A stretch of DNA of 64,000 nt. It comes from Arctopsyche grandis (Eukaryota > Arthropoda > Insecta > Trichoptera > Hydropsychidae). Shown piece after piece: positions 12,199 through 23,200 of the stretch (positions are counted from its first letter, which is position 1; every line of letters begins with the position of its first letter). The stretch covers positions 11,708,001 to 11,772,000 of the forward strand of contig NC_135360.1 in NCBI RefSeq assembly GCF_051622035.1, written 5' to 3'. The notes under the pieces were generated by a model. The model was given only the letters and a program-made list of their open reading frames with translations, was not told the DNA's origin and searched no databases. The translations under genes and the position numbers were made by a program.

Positions 12199-15100
12199 AT
12201 GGAAAGAAATAGAGATGACTTGTTATTTCAAGCCATAATACGCCAAGAGGTTGTAAATATAATTTTTTTAATTACAATTATAATTATTTCTGTAATTTAT
12301 CCCGATACTTTTTACAGTTTAATACAGTGGAAACGTTACTGAACGACGGTGCAAAATTCACAGTGTGTGATAGGGACGGTAACACAGTTTTAATTCTTAC
12401 ATCTCAACAGAGACAAATTGGTGTTCTTCAACTGTTGATCGATCATGGTACTACACGTTCGATTAATATTTAAAAACAGTCTATTTAAATCATTATTACA
12501 TGTATTTTGACTCGACAGGTTGCAACGTGAACGAGACGAACGCCGGCGGATGGACAGCTCTGCACTATGCAGTGAATAATGGAGACTTGGATACTGCATC
12601 CGTCCTGATAAACAATAACGCTGATGTTAATCTTCGCACAGTGTTTGGAAGAAATTCAGCGCTTCACATAGCCGCCACAAAAGGATATGACAACATTGTA
12701 TGCATATACATATATAATTTTTGAAAAATTCAAATTCATGTTTTTCCGTTTGTAAAAATCAATACCCTTTAAAATTAAGGTTGCTGCATTGTTATCGGCT
12801 AATGCAAAAGTAAAATTGAAGAATGGTACAAGGCGAACACCTTTACATGTAGCGGTAGAAGAAAATCACCTCAATATTGTTCGCTTGCTTCTACAAGCTG
12901 GTTCTAACCCAAAAGGCACTGATAAATTTGGTAATTTATTTTTGAAACATGTTTTGATAGTATTTTTTTCATTTATTATTATATTGGAATTTCATTTTCT
13001 AGGGAAAACGCCATTAATATCAGCTATTGAAAATAATGCTCCACAAATAGTGAACGAATTACTTTTAGCTGATGTTTCAATTTCTTCTGATGAGTTATTT
13101 TATCAAGTTGTTGAAAATGGACAGGTTTGCACAATTAATTTTTGGTATTTTTAGCTTTCAATTTAAAAAATAACATATTCTGTTGTATGAAAAAAATGGT
13201 CCAATCTAACCTAATACCGCTATATTCAATATATTTGTTTTTTAGTTTATTAGCTCATTGTCATGAATACCATTTGAGTATTTGCTTTTAACAATTGCTA
13301 TATATTCTAGTGTCTCATTCTTTCAAAGCATAAATATTTCTATGCTGTAGCATAGAAATATTTTACTGTAGTAAAATTTGAATTTTAGGAGGAAATTTTG
13401 CAAGTTTTAATAAATTACATCCCGAATATTAACTCAATGAACGCAGATGGTGATGCACTTATCATTTTAGCATCTCGCAATGGATATGTGGGAATTGTAA
13501 GTGCGTTATTAGATAAAGGTAAATTTAAAGCATATTATTATTATTTTAAAATAAGAGTTGAAATATTTATTAATCAAATGTTAACGATAGGTAGTGATGT
13601 TGATATAGTCGACCGAAGAGGATGGAATTCCTTACACAACGCGGCACATTATGGCCACAGAGAAGTCGTTAACAAATTATTACAGTCAGAATTGAATCAA
13701 GATTGTTTAACTACAGATAATGGCAATTCAGCTTTACATTTGGCCATCCTTGAAGGACACGCAGACATTGTAATATTTTTCATTGATTATTTTTACAAGT
13801 GAACTTCTACATACATACATTTTGTATGATTCTTAAGATTTATTTTCTGAATAGATTGATTCTTTCATTTCGGACAGTTTTAATTTGGAAATGAAAAATT
13901 CCACCGGGCAAACTGCTTTGCAATTGGCTGTTGAAGAAAATCAAATCGATTGTGCTATAAAGCTTTTGGAATTTGGATCCGACCCGAATGTTGAAAATAT
14001 TCATGGTTTGTTAAGGTTAAGTTATATTTTCAGTTCTGTTAAAAATGCTGTTTGTATGTATTCCATCATTATGTATTCAAGGTGAAAAGCTAATATCCTG
14101 TGCAATACGTCAAGGTAACATAGAATTACTCACTGCTTTACTAGCACCCGGTACTAATACTACGACTGAGGATTTACTGCAACGAGCTATAGATACTAAA
14201 CAGGTAATACAACAAACCGTAATAGTTTTTATAATAAATACTATTTAGTATAGTATTTCGAATTATAATTTACAGGTGGATGTTGTCAGAATGCTATTAG
14301 AACATGGAGGGTATTTAAAGATAGAAAATGATGATGGCTTTAAACTTTTGAAATCGACTTTGTTGAATAACTTCCATCCACAAATATTTCAGCTGCTGTT
14401 AAAACATGGTGATCATTTAATCTAAATTTTAAATTAATATTTAAATCATATGATGGCTCGTTGCAGTACATGTACTTTTGTAAACGTTAAATTTTCTGGT
14501 TTCACAGGTTGTAAAATAACTGCAACAGACGAAAAAGGACAATCTTTGCTACATTTTGTAACACTATATGGCCATTTGGAACTTGTAGAATTTTTGATCA
14601 AAGCCGGAGCTAACGTCAATCATCGAACAATGGATGGAAATACACCATTGCATTTAGCGGCCATTATGGGTTTTACATATATGGTATTTATCAATTAATA
14701 ACTTATTTTATTTGCTGCTATTTAAGGTTTTTTTTTATCTATGGTAAGATTTTCAGATAGACGCTTTTGTGATTGCTGGTGCTGATTTAAATATTGGGAC
14801 AATGTCAGATCCAAAACAGACTCCTCTTATGAATGCTGTAATTCGGAATAAAACTGAGTTTGTGAAAAGATTACTTGAATTAGGATGTGATCCCAATGGA
14901 ACTGATGTAAATGGTACACAGACGTATACTGTTTTTATTGTTTTTATAATACAAATCATTTAGAATACGACTGATTTTTTTTTTTATACTAGGCAATAAC
15001 TCGATAATTTAAAATTTACCTAGGAATTCACCTTTTATCCTTGGCTACTTCACAAGGCTTCAAAGATATTGAAGAAGCATTAACAGCTGCTGGAGCAAAA

Positions 15101-18100
15101 TCTTTCGAACAAAAAGTGATTGAAAATATAAATGTATGTCGTCAAATACTTTTTTTTTTGTTGTGGCTATTTGCAGGTACTATATCTGTGAATTATTGGC
15201 TAGTTGCAGGTACTATATCTGCGAATTATTGGCTATTTGCAGGTACTATATCGTTTTAGAACTTATAATCCGATCATAATTTCTTACATTTAATGTATGC
15301 TAGACTTGTTTAATCAATCGTTCATTATACATGAGGCAAATAAATTCCGCACGTTATTATAATATATTTATATCATTTAGCTAGTTCACGGCTTGTACTT
15401 GTATGTAGGTATTATACGTTGTATATGATAATAATTTTCTAACAATTAATAATATTAACTAATTTGGATTATATTTTTTACTCAACGTCACTTTACGAGT
15501 TCAAACAAAATTTTAACAGTAAACACGCTAACAGTGACAGTTCAAGCGCATGCGCAGAAAGATTTGCGCCTGTCGCAGATATAGTACCTGCAAATAGCCA
15601 ATAATTCGCAGATATAGTACCTGCAAATAGCCAATACTTTGCAGATATAGTACCTGCAAATAGCCACAACTTTTTTTATTTGTGCACTATATCTTTAATT
15701 CAATGAAAATAAATTCAATTTTAGATGGAAGTTTTACGACTTGTTTTAAAAGATGGTGCATATATAGAATCTGATGATGATTTAAGTAAGTATATTTATT
15801 TCATGTGTAATACATATTTTCGATTAATTTGAATTTTATTAATTCAACTATAATTCTTTAGTTAGAAATTTACCCAGAAGAGACGATTTTCAATGGACGG
15901 CATTACATCATGCAGTGGCACACGGAAAAGTCGATTTGTGTGTAAGATTTTTAAATGTCGGAGCAGATGTCAATTGGGTTACAATTTCAGGAGATACTCC
16001 ACTACATATTGCCGTTGCAAATGAACAAATCGAATTGGTGATGTTTTGTAAAATTTTTGAATGTTACATAAAACATTTATAAAAATGTTTTAAGATTTAA
16101 TTTAATTCCAGATCGAAATTTTAGTCCACTATGGTGCAGACTTGTACATTAAAAATTTTGGTGGTAATATACCAATAGAGTTTGCTGTGTTGTGGGATAA
16201 AATTACCTCCGTTAAAAAAATGTTAGAATGTCATTCCAAAATTGAAAAAGACACAATGAGTAAGTTCCTGTAGATTGATGACATTAATCATGACTTTTAT
16301 TTTTAAACTAGTGTTGTACCCGATGAAATATCATCTATTCGAAATGATTAGATGAAATATCATCTATTCGAAATGATTAGATGAAATATCATCTATTCGA
16401 AATGATTAGATGAAATATCATCTATTCGAAATGGTTAGATGAAATATCATCTATTCGAAATGATTAGATGAAATATCATCTATTCGAAATATCAAATATT
16501 ATCATAGCATGGGTGTTGGCAAAATAATTTATCAAATAAGGTATGCAGTCGAAACTTTTTCAAATACCTTTTAAATATATTTAATTTAATATTTATATTA
16601 AATTGTTTAATATGAAAAAATAATGGTAATAAATACCTACCTACCTACATATAAACAATATAAAACACCAATAGAAAAATTAATTAATTAAATAAATTTT
16701 CAATAGATATCGCAAAATGCTCAGACTTATTTTTCTAGAGGAAACATTGGTAACAAACAGTATGTATATATATGTATATATAGAAGTTTTTTTCCTTTGT
16801 TATTATATTTGTACATTTTGCTGGCAGTGTTATAGCTGTGATGTATGTACATACATACATACATACATATGTATGTACATCAGAGCTGTAACACTGCCAG
16901 CAAAATGTATACATATGTATGTATGTCGAATCTAAACGACTATTATAGTACGGCGAGCGTTATCGCAGATACACAGATCAGTGGGGCGCGGTCAAATTCT
17001 CTCTCTTTTTGTCGTACAGCCTTACTTAATGTGCACGGGCAGGATACAAGAAGAACAGCCTGTTCCTTTTGTGTCCTGCTCGCGCAAATTAAGTAAGGCT
17101 GTACGACAAAAAGAGAGAGAATTTTACCGCACACCACTGACACAGATACACAGACACACAGAATAGCGATATTATATATGTATATATGATAATTTAATAT
17201 TTATTTTTCTTAAATTTCAGCAAATGTATGTGACAGATTGTGTTTGCTATCTTTAGCAGCCAAGAATAGTCGTCTAGCTATGCTCGTAGAGCTATTTGAA
17301 TGTGGTGGTAATGTTAATTTTTGTGATCCAAACGGCATGTATTTACTAAACCAGGCCACTATTTTGGGAAAAACTGAAATTGTGAGTTTATAATATTGAT
17401 CATAAAATTTTAAGATCATGACAATATTAAAAATGTGATGATGTTATTAAAACTATTTACTAACATATTGGTTATATTTTAATTGTTTCAGGTTGATATT
17501 TTGCTGTCATACCCACAAATTGACTTGGAAGCTAAGGATAGATTAACAAATGAAACACCTTTAATAATTGCTACTCGTTTTGGATATAATGATATCACAA
17601 CAAAACTAATAAAATCAAAAGCAAACCCAAATGCAAATAATTTCGATGGTAAGGATAATTATTCAGTATTAATCTTTGATTGAGTGAAAATTAGTGATAA
17701 TGAAGTATGGTAAATCAAATAAAACCTTTAGGTGGTACACCTCTTTCTAATGCTGTAAGGAAAAAAGATGCACAAATAGTGAATGATTTAATATCTTGTG
17801 GCGCTAAAATTTTACCAGAGCTTTTACTTTTACATCAAGCTGTGTCAGATGATCAGGTAACTGTTATTTACAGTAATTTATATATACATCATATTACAAA
17901 CCGATTCATAAACGTATCAACTTTGTTTTCTATTTACAAAAACATTTATTTGCCTCTAGGTTGAAATTGTAAATTTATTAATTGAAAAATCAGATGTAAA
18001 TTTACAAAATGAAGCTGGGAATACGCCTTTAATGATAACTGCTCAAACAGGCAATATAGAAATTGCTAAGATTCTTCTGGAACACGGTAAGCATTTTAAG

Positions 18101-18797
18101 TAGATTTATATGTATATACATATATAATATCTCGGAGAGTTCTTATATATTTTATATTACTCAGGTGCTTCTGTCAATGCTATTAACAGTGTCACCGAGT
18201 CTACTATTCTACACGAGGCTATTGAAAACATCGATAGTTTCTCTACTTTTAAGGAATATTACCGGTTTTTAGATGGCTACGGTGTAGATTGTAATGTTTG
18301 TATTCCAAATAAAGATACTCCTCTATTTAGAGCCATAAGTTTGGGAAGGTTAATATGATACTTAATTAATAATAAATAATTCATATATATATGTTAATCC
18401 TGATAAAATTTTTGATTATTTCAACAGAGAGGATGTAGCCATGCTGCTGATTCAGAACGGGGCCGATTTGAAGATGGGTTCTATGGTCAACGGACACGAA
18501 TGTGATAATCTTAAACTAGCTTTGGAAAAGAAGCTCGAATCGGTAGTTAAATTTATGGTGTTGAATGGTGCTTACTTACCAAATAATCTTTTTAACGATC
18601 CTTGGTCGCTTAATCATCTTGCACGATTGAAGATTCGATCGCATCTTCCCCAGATAAATTTTAGTAAATCTGTAAAGTCTCTATCATTGCCTGATCCAAT
18701 GAAGAAATTTTTAATGTATGATTTTGATGTACGTTCTTCACAACAAGCAGAAAAAAAACTTGAAGATGTTATTAAAACACACATTCAGAGATTTTAG
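12199..18797 (+). CDS. Long ankyrin-repeat protein with C-terminal SOCS box, gene A
   Basis: I read 22 exons: 12199-12249, 12318-12447, 12519-12697, 12780-12930, 13003-13124, 13389-13518, 13591-13769, 13855-14005, 14082-14203, 14276-14408, 14508-14683, 14757-14913, 15024-15133, 15725-15785, 15862-16037, 16112-16259, 17221-17381, 17492-17648, 17732-17856, 17960-18086, 18165-18348 and 18428-18797. They total 3300 nt and 1099 residues, in frame throughout. The protein starts MERNRDDLLFQAIIRQE and then consists of some 28-30 ankyrin repeats (for example GWTALHYAVNNGDLDTA, GNTPLHLAAIMGFT). The last exon ends in PWSLNHLARLKIRSHL and SLPDPMKKFLMYDF (residues about 1035-1076). I read these as an elongin-BC box and a Cul5 box, making it an ASB-type adaptor of a Cullin-5 ubiquitin ligase. 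The usual BC-box cysteine is alanine, and the first LP of the Cul5-box LPLP is LS. The substrate is unknown. A poly(A) signal lies at 18949. It is followed by tandem paralogue B. Confidence 0.85.
15160..15670. mobile_element. Foldback element built of 33-base tandem units, in gene A intron 13
   Basis: The left arm starts GTTGTGGCTATTTGCAGGTA and repeats GCAGGTACTATATCTG plus GAATTATTGGCTATTT about three times. The right arm (15570-15670) carries the same units inverted, ending GCAAATAGCCACAAC. The roughly 310 bases between are unique. On the sense strand each left-arm unit contains TTGCAGGTA, which resembles adjacent acceptor and donor splice signals. The correct gene A acceptor at 15724 lies just beyond the element. 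Confidence 0.8.
16322..16490. repeat. 29-base minisatellite, about six units, in gene A intron 16
   Basis: The unit begins GATGAAATATCATCTATTCG and ends AAATGATTA. Five complete copies and a partial sixth follow one another with a single visible difference (GGTTA for GATTA in the fourth). Each unit contains the small palindrome GATGAAATATCATC. Confidence 0.95.
16811..16910. repeat. Near-perfect 100-base hairpin
   Basis: The arms ACATTTTGCTGGCAGTGTTA and TAACACTGCCAGCAAAATGT are perfectly complementary. They continue through GCTGTGATGTATGTAC to a GTAT/ATAC-rich centre. It lies in gene A intron 16. It may be a short foldback MITE; a small-RNA precursor is an alternative I cannot test. Confidence 0.75.
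16979..17139. mobile_element. hAT-type foldback MITE in gene A intron 16
   Basis: The ends CAGTGGGGCGCGGT and CACACCACTG frame a palindrome with arms such as CTCTCTCTTTTTGTCGTACA. A perfect 8-base duplication, ACACAGAT, flanks it at 16971-16978 and 17140-17147. The centre carries the GCGCGAGCAGGACACAAAAG-type core shared with elements at 6319, 38312 and 54094. It is 161 bases long and lies 82 bases before the next exon. Confidence 0.9.
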
Positions 18798-19560
18798 TAT
18801 TTTAAATAATAAGTGTGTCATGTAAATATTTAAATACTTTTGATTTTGAATTATTTTTATTTCAAAGAAAAATATTTTTATATTTTTACATATATGTATG
18901 TATGTATGTGCATTTTCGATTTACTTTCTTATAACTAGAAGTTCTTGAAATAAATATTTATAAGAATAAATTATTAAATTGTGAACATGCTATGTAGTAT
19001 AATATTTAAACGATCAATCCAATATATTTATATTTTGATCATTCTATGTATTATATACATATGTATGTACAGGGCTTTTTTTTTAAATGTGACGGAACAC
19101 TTCTTATCAAGTTTTTTTTATTGGAAAAGATAATGTTTTAATTATATTATATAGAGTAATCGTTTGAAACGTAAAAAATGCTGAGAAAAAGGTGCCAGAA
19201 AAAAATATTTTATATTTTTACATGGAAAAAAAGCCCTATATTTTTTTTTATACAATTTCACTATATTAATTTTACAGATTAGCTCCAAGTCGTCACTATG
19301 GCTACATACATGTATTGGAAGTTCATTAAAAAATAAAAATATGCATATACATATGTACATAGAACTGAATAGAATTAATTATTATATTAACTTTGAACAA
19401 AATAAATATATGATTTCATCTTTTATATCTATTTTTCTTTATTATGTGTCGACTTTGCTACAAATTTGGACACATGCTGCCATCCAGCGTACTAATTTAC
19501 TATACATATGTACATATATACAGGTTCAAGCAATTTTTTAAATCCCACATTACTTATTTC

Positions 19561-19766
19561 CTTTCCACGTTGGTCGCGACGCGAAAACATTTGAAATTAT
19601 AGCGTTGCAATGACACCCATTCCCGTTTTTCCTGTTTTTTTACACAGTAATCTTCCCGGACATGCATACAACAAATCCTGAAAGTTCCATCGTAATCGGT
19701 TCAGTGGTTTAGGAGCCTATTCGAGACACACACACAGACAGACATTCATTTTTATATATATAGATG
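19561..19766 (+). repeat. Retroelement 3'-tail-like fragment
   Basis: The stretch ends with GTTCCATCGTAATCGGTTCA, then GTGGTTTAGGAGCC, CACACACACAGACAGACA and TTCATTTTTATATATATAGA. This order of words is a familiar 3' tail of non-LTR or SINE-like repeats in many insect genomes. I recognise the pattern but cannot name the family, and no coding part remains. Confidence 0.5.
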
Positions 19767-19872
19767 ACTGATATTATGAAAAGATTAATGGGTATGGCGG
19801 AAACTCGATAATAAATTCACTCATATGTAGTATATTATGTTATGATTCATTAAGCGCTTATTATCTTACATA

Positions 19873-19920
19873 TGATTCATTAAGCGCTTGACGTCTAAAC
19901 GCTGTGAACGTTTTAAATTG
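19873..19920 (+). promoter_or_regulatory. Promoter block shared by the two ankyrin genes (gene B copy)
   Basis: The block reads GATTCATTAAGCGC, then TTGACGTCTAAACG, then GTGAACGTTTTAAATTG, about 300-345 bases upstream of the gene B start. It aligns with 11971-12017 upstream of gene A. The first part is itself duplicated just upstream (about 19852). Neighbouring sequence does not align, which suggests selection or relatively recent shared origin of this part only. Confidence 0.5.
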
Positions 19921-20217
19921 CACACTTATGATGTGTTATTACACATATTGAATCGTAAGTCTGATCTTGATTATTAACACATTTTATTAGTTTAACAACA
20001 CAAATTCAAATTTGCTCACATTAATAACAATGTAATACAGCTACATACATATTCAGTACTTGGCGAATTCTGCAGTCTGACACCGACTTAATATAAATAA
20101 TAAGTTCAGTTGATAAGCAATATGTCAGTACCAACTCTCTATATTTATTTAAATGTGATATTTATTCGCATTTCATAAAGAACAGAATAATTCAAATTCG
20201 GACGTATGAGGAAAACA

Positions 20218-23200
20218 ATGGAAAAAAATAAGGATGACTTGTTATTACAAGCAGTGATACGTCAGGAGGTAGTAATTTTTTATTTTATCTTTATTTATCA
20301 ATACATGTAGCTTTTATTTATTAATTGTAATTGTTTGCACAGCTTATCGTGATATGTGTATGTATTTATTTCAGTTACATACAGTGGAGAAGTTATTGAA
20401 CGATGGTGTAAAATTCACTGCACGCGACAGGGACGGTAACACAGTTTTAATCCTTGCATCTCAACAGCGACAAATTGGTGCTCTTCGTTTGTTGATCGAT
20501 CATGGTATTACATGTTCGATTAATATTAAAAGTATGTATGTAAATGATTATTATATGAATTTTGACTCGACAGGTTGCAACGTGAACGAGACAAACGCCA
20601 ACGGATGGACAGCTCTGCACTATGCGGTGAATAATGGAGACTTGGATGCTGCGTCCATCCTGATCAAAAACAACGCTGATATTAATATTCGCACAGTGTT
20701 TGGGAGAAATTCAGCTCTTCACATAGCTGTCACCAAAGGATATGACGAAATTGTATGTGAATTATATGTATAATTTTTGCACAATCCAAATTTTTGTTTT
20801 TTCGTTTGTAAAATGAATTATCGCTCATTAAGGTTGCTGCATTGTTGTCGGCTAAAGCAAAAGTAAAAATAAAGAATGGTACAAAGCGAACACCTTTACA
20901 CGTCGCTGTAGTAGAAAATCATCTCCATATTGTTCGCTTGCTTCTACAAGCTGGTTCTAACCCAAAAGGCACTGATAAATTTGGTAATTTATTTTTGAAA
21001 TACATTTTTGATGTCTTTTTCTTAATATTATATTGAAATTTTATTTTATTTTGTAGATAAAACGCCATTAATTTCAGCCATTGAAAATAATGCCCCACAA
21101 ATAGTAAATGAATTGCTTTTAGCGGGTGCTTCAATTTCTTCTGATGACTTATTTTATCAAGTTGTCAATAATGGACAGGTATTCACAATTTATTTAAATT
21201 ATAATTCTATCCTGAGCCAGCTTTTAACCATCTTCTCTAATCTAATTCAATCCTTCTATATTCCAAATGTTTGTGTTATATTCCTATATGTACAATATTT
21301 CCTTTAGTTCATTTTTTTATTATCTACACATTCATGAATACCATTTGAGCATTTTGTTTTACCATTCATTTTGTTTCTTATAAATATTGTGTTGAAGCAT
21401 GAGTTGAATTTTTAGATAGAAATGTTGCAAGTTTTGATAAATTACATCCCAAATATTAACTCAATGAATGCAGAAGGTGATACACTAATTTTATTAGCAT
21501 CTCGCAATGGGTATGTGGAAATTGTTAGTACGTTATTAGATAAAGGTAAGTTTAAAGCATAATATTTTTTTTAAATAAGAGTTGAAATATTTATTAATTA
21601 AATGTTAACGATAGGCAGTGATGTTGATGCTGTCGACCGAAGAGGATGGAATTCCTTACACAACGCGGCACATTATGGCCACAGAGAAGTCGTTAACAAA
21701 TTATTACAGTCAGAATTGAATCAGGATTGTTTAACTCCAGATAATGGCAATTCAGCTTTACATTTGGCCATCCTTGAAGGACACGTAGACATTGTAATAT
21801 TTTTCATTGATTATTTTTACAAGTGAACATCTACATACATTTTGTATGATTCTTAAGATATATTTTTTGACTAGATTGATTCTTTCATTTCGGACAGTTT
21901 TAATTTGGAAATGAAAAATTACAATGGACAAACTGCTTTGCAATTGGCTGTTGAGGAAAATCAAATTGATTGTGCTATAAAGCTCTTGGAATTTGGATCT
22001 GACCCGAATGTTGAAAATATTCATGGTTTGTTAAGGTTAAGTTATATTTTCAGCTCTGTTAAAAATGCTGTTAGTATGTATTCCATCATTATATATTCAA
22101 GGTGAAAAGCTAATATCCTGTGCAATACGTCAAGGTAACATAGAATTACTCACTGCTTTACTAGCACCCGGTACTAAGACTACGACTGAAGATTTACTAC
22201 AACGAGCTATAGACACTAAACAGGTAATACAATAAACCATAATAATTTTTACTATGAATACTATTAAGTATACTATTTCGTATTATAATTTACAGGTGGA
22301 TGTTGTAAGAATGCTCCTAGAACATGGAGGGTATTTAAACATTGAACATGATGATGGCCATAAGCTTTTGAAATCGACTCTGTTGAAAAATTTCCATCCA
22401 GAAATATTTGAGCTACTGTTAAAACATGGTGATTATTTCATCTAAATTTGAAATCAATATTTCGTACATGTATATACATTTCGTGAATTTACAGGTTGTA
22501 AAATAACCGCAACAGATAGTGAAAGTCAATCTTTGTTACATTATGTAACGCTGTATGGCAATTCAGCTATTGTAGAAGTTGTGATTAAAGCAGGAGCTGA
22601 TGTCAATCACCGAACACTGGATGGACAAGCTCCACTGCATATAGCCGCTATTGCTGGTTGGACAAATTTGGTATTTATTGGTTGATTATTATCAATGGAA
22701 TTAAATAATATGCCTTCCACGCATTAAATTGGGTTTTATTTTGTATACATGGGAAATCTTTCAGATAGAAGTTTTTGTGGCTGCCGGCGCTGATTTAAAT
22801 ATTGGGACCACATTAGAACCGTTGTTCACTCCTCTTATGTATGCTGTATTTAGTAATAAAATTGATTTTGTAAAAAAATTAATTAATTTAGGATGTGATC
22901 CAAGTGCAACACACGATAATGGTATACTATACTGTTTTCATATCTTAGCACCATTGCATTTTTTGTAGAAAACAAAGGTGCCAGAACTGACATCTTGTTA
23001 AAGATAATCTTTGATACAACGTCAAAAATACGCTACAGTAGTTTTTTCATTTATGTTGTTTGATTCATCAACTACATTAATAAAAATATATTTTTGGTTT
23101 TAACTATTTACACTATAAAAAACGCACTGCATTGATATTATTACAGTTTATCCATAAGAGGGCTGCACACCAGCGCCTTGTCCATACAAACGTATTACAC

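Larger units (their letters stand above)
18798..20217. other. Intergenic region between ankyrin genes A and B
   Basis: This 1.4 kb gap holds the gene A 3' UTR, AT- and ATGT-rich simple sequence, a retroelement-like tail at 19561-19766 and the gene B promoter block at 19873-19920. The phrase TATGATTCATTAAGCGCTT occurs twice, 21 bases apart, at about 19850 and 19871. No other gene is seen. Confidence 0.55.

Noticed and set aside
16322-16490. A CRISPR-like array
   Set aside because: The 29-base units are directly adjacent with no spacers, and the genome is eukaryotic. It is a minisatellite.
20206-20220. Upstream in-frame ATG for gene B
   Set aside because: Gene A has no ATG at the matching position, so the shared ATG at 20218 is preferred. 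The upstream one remains possible.
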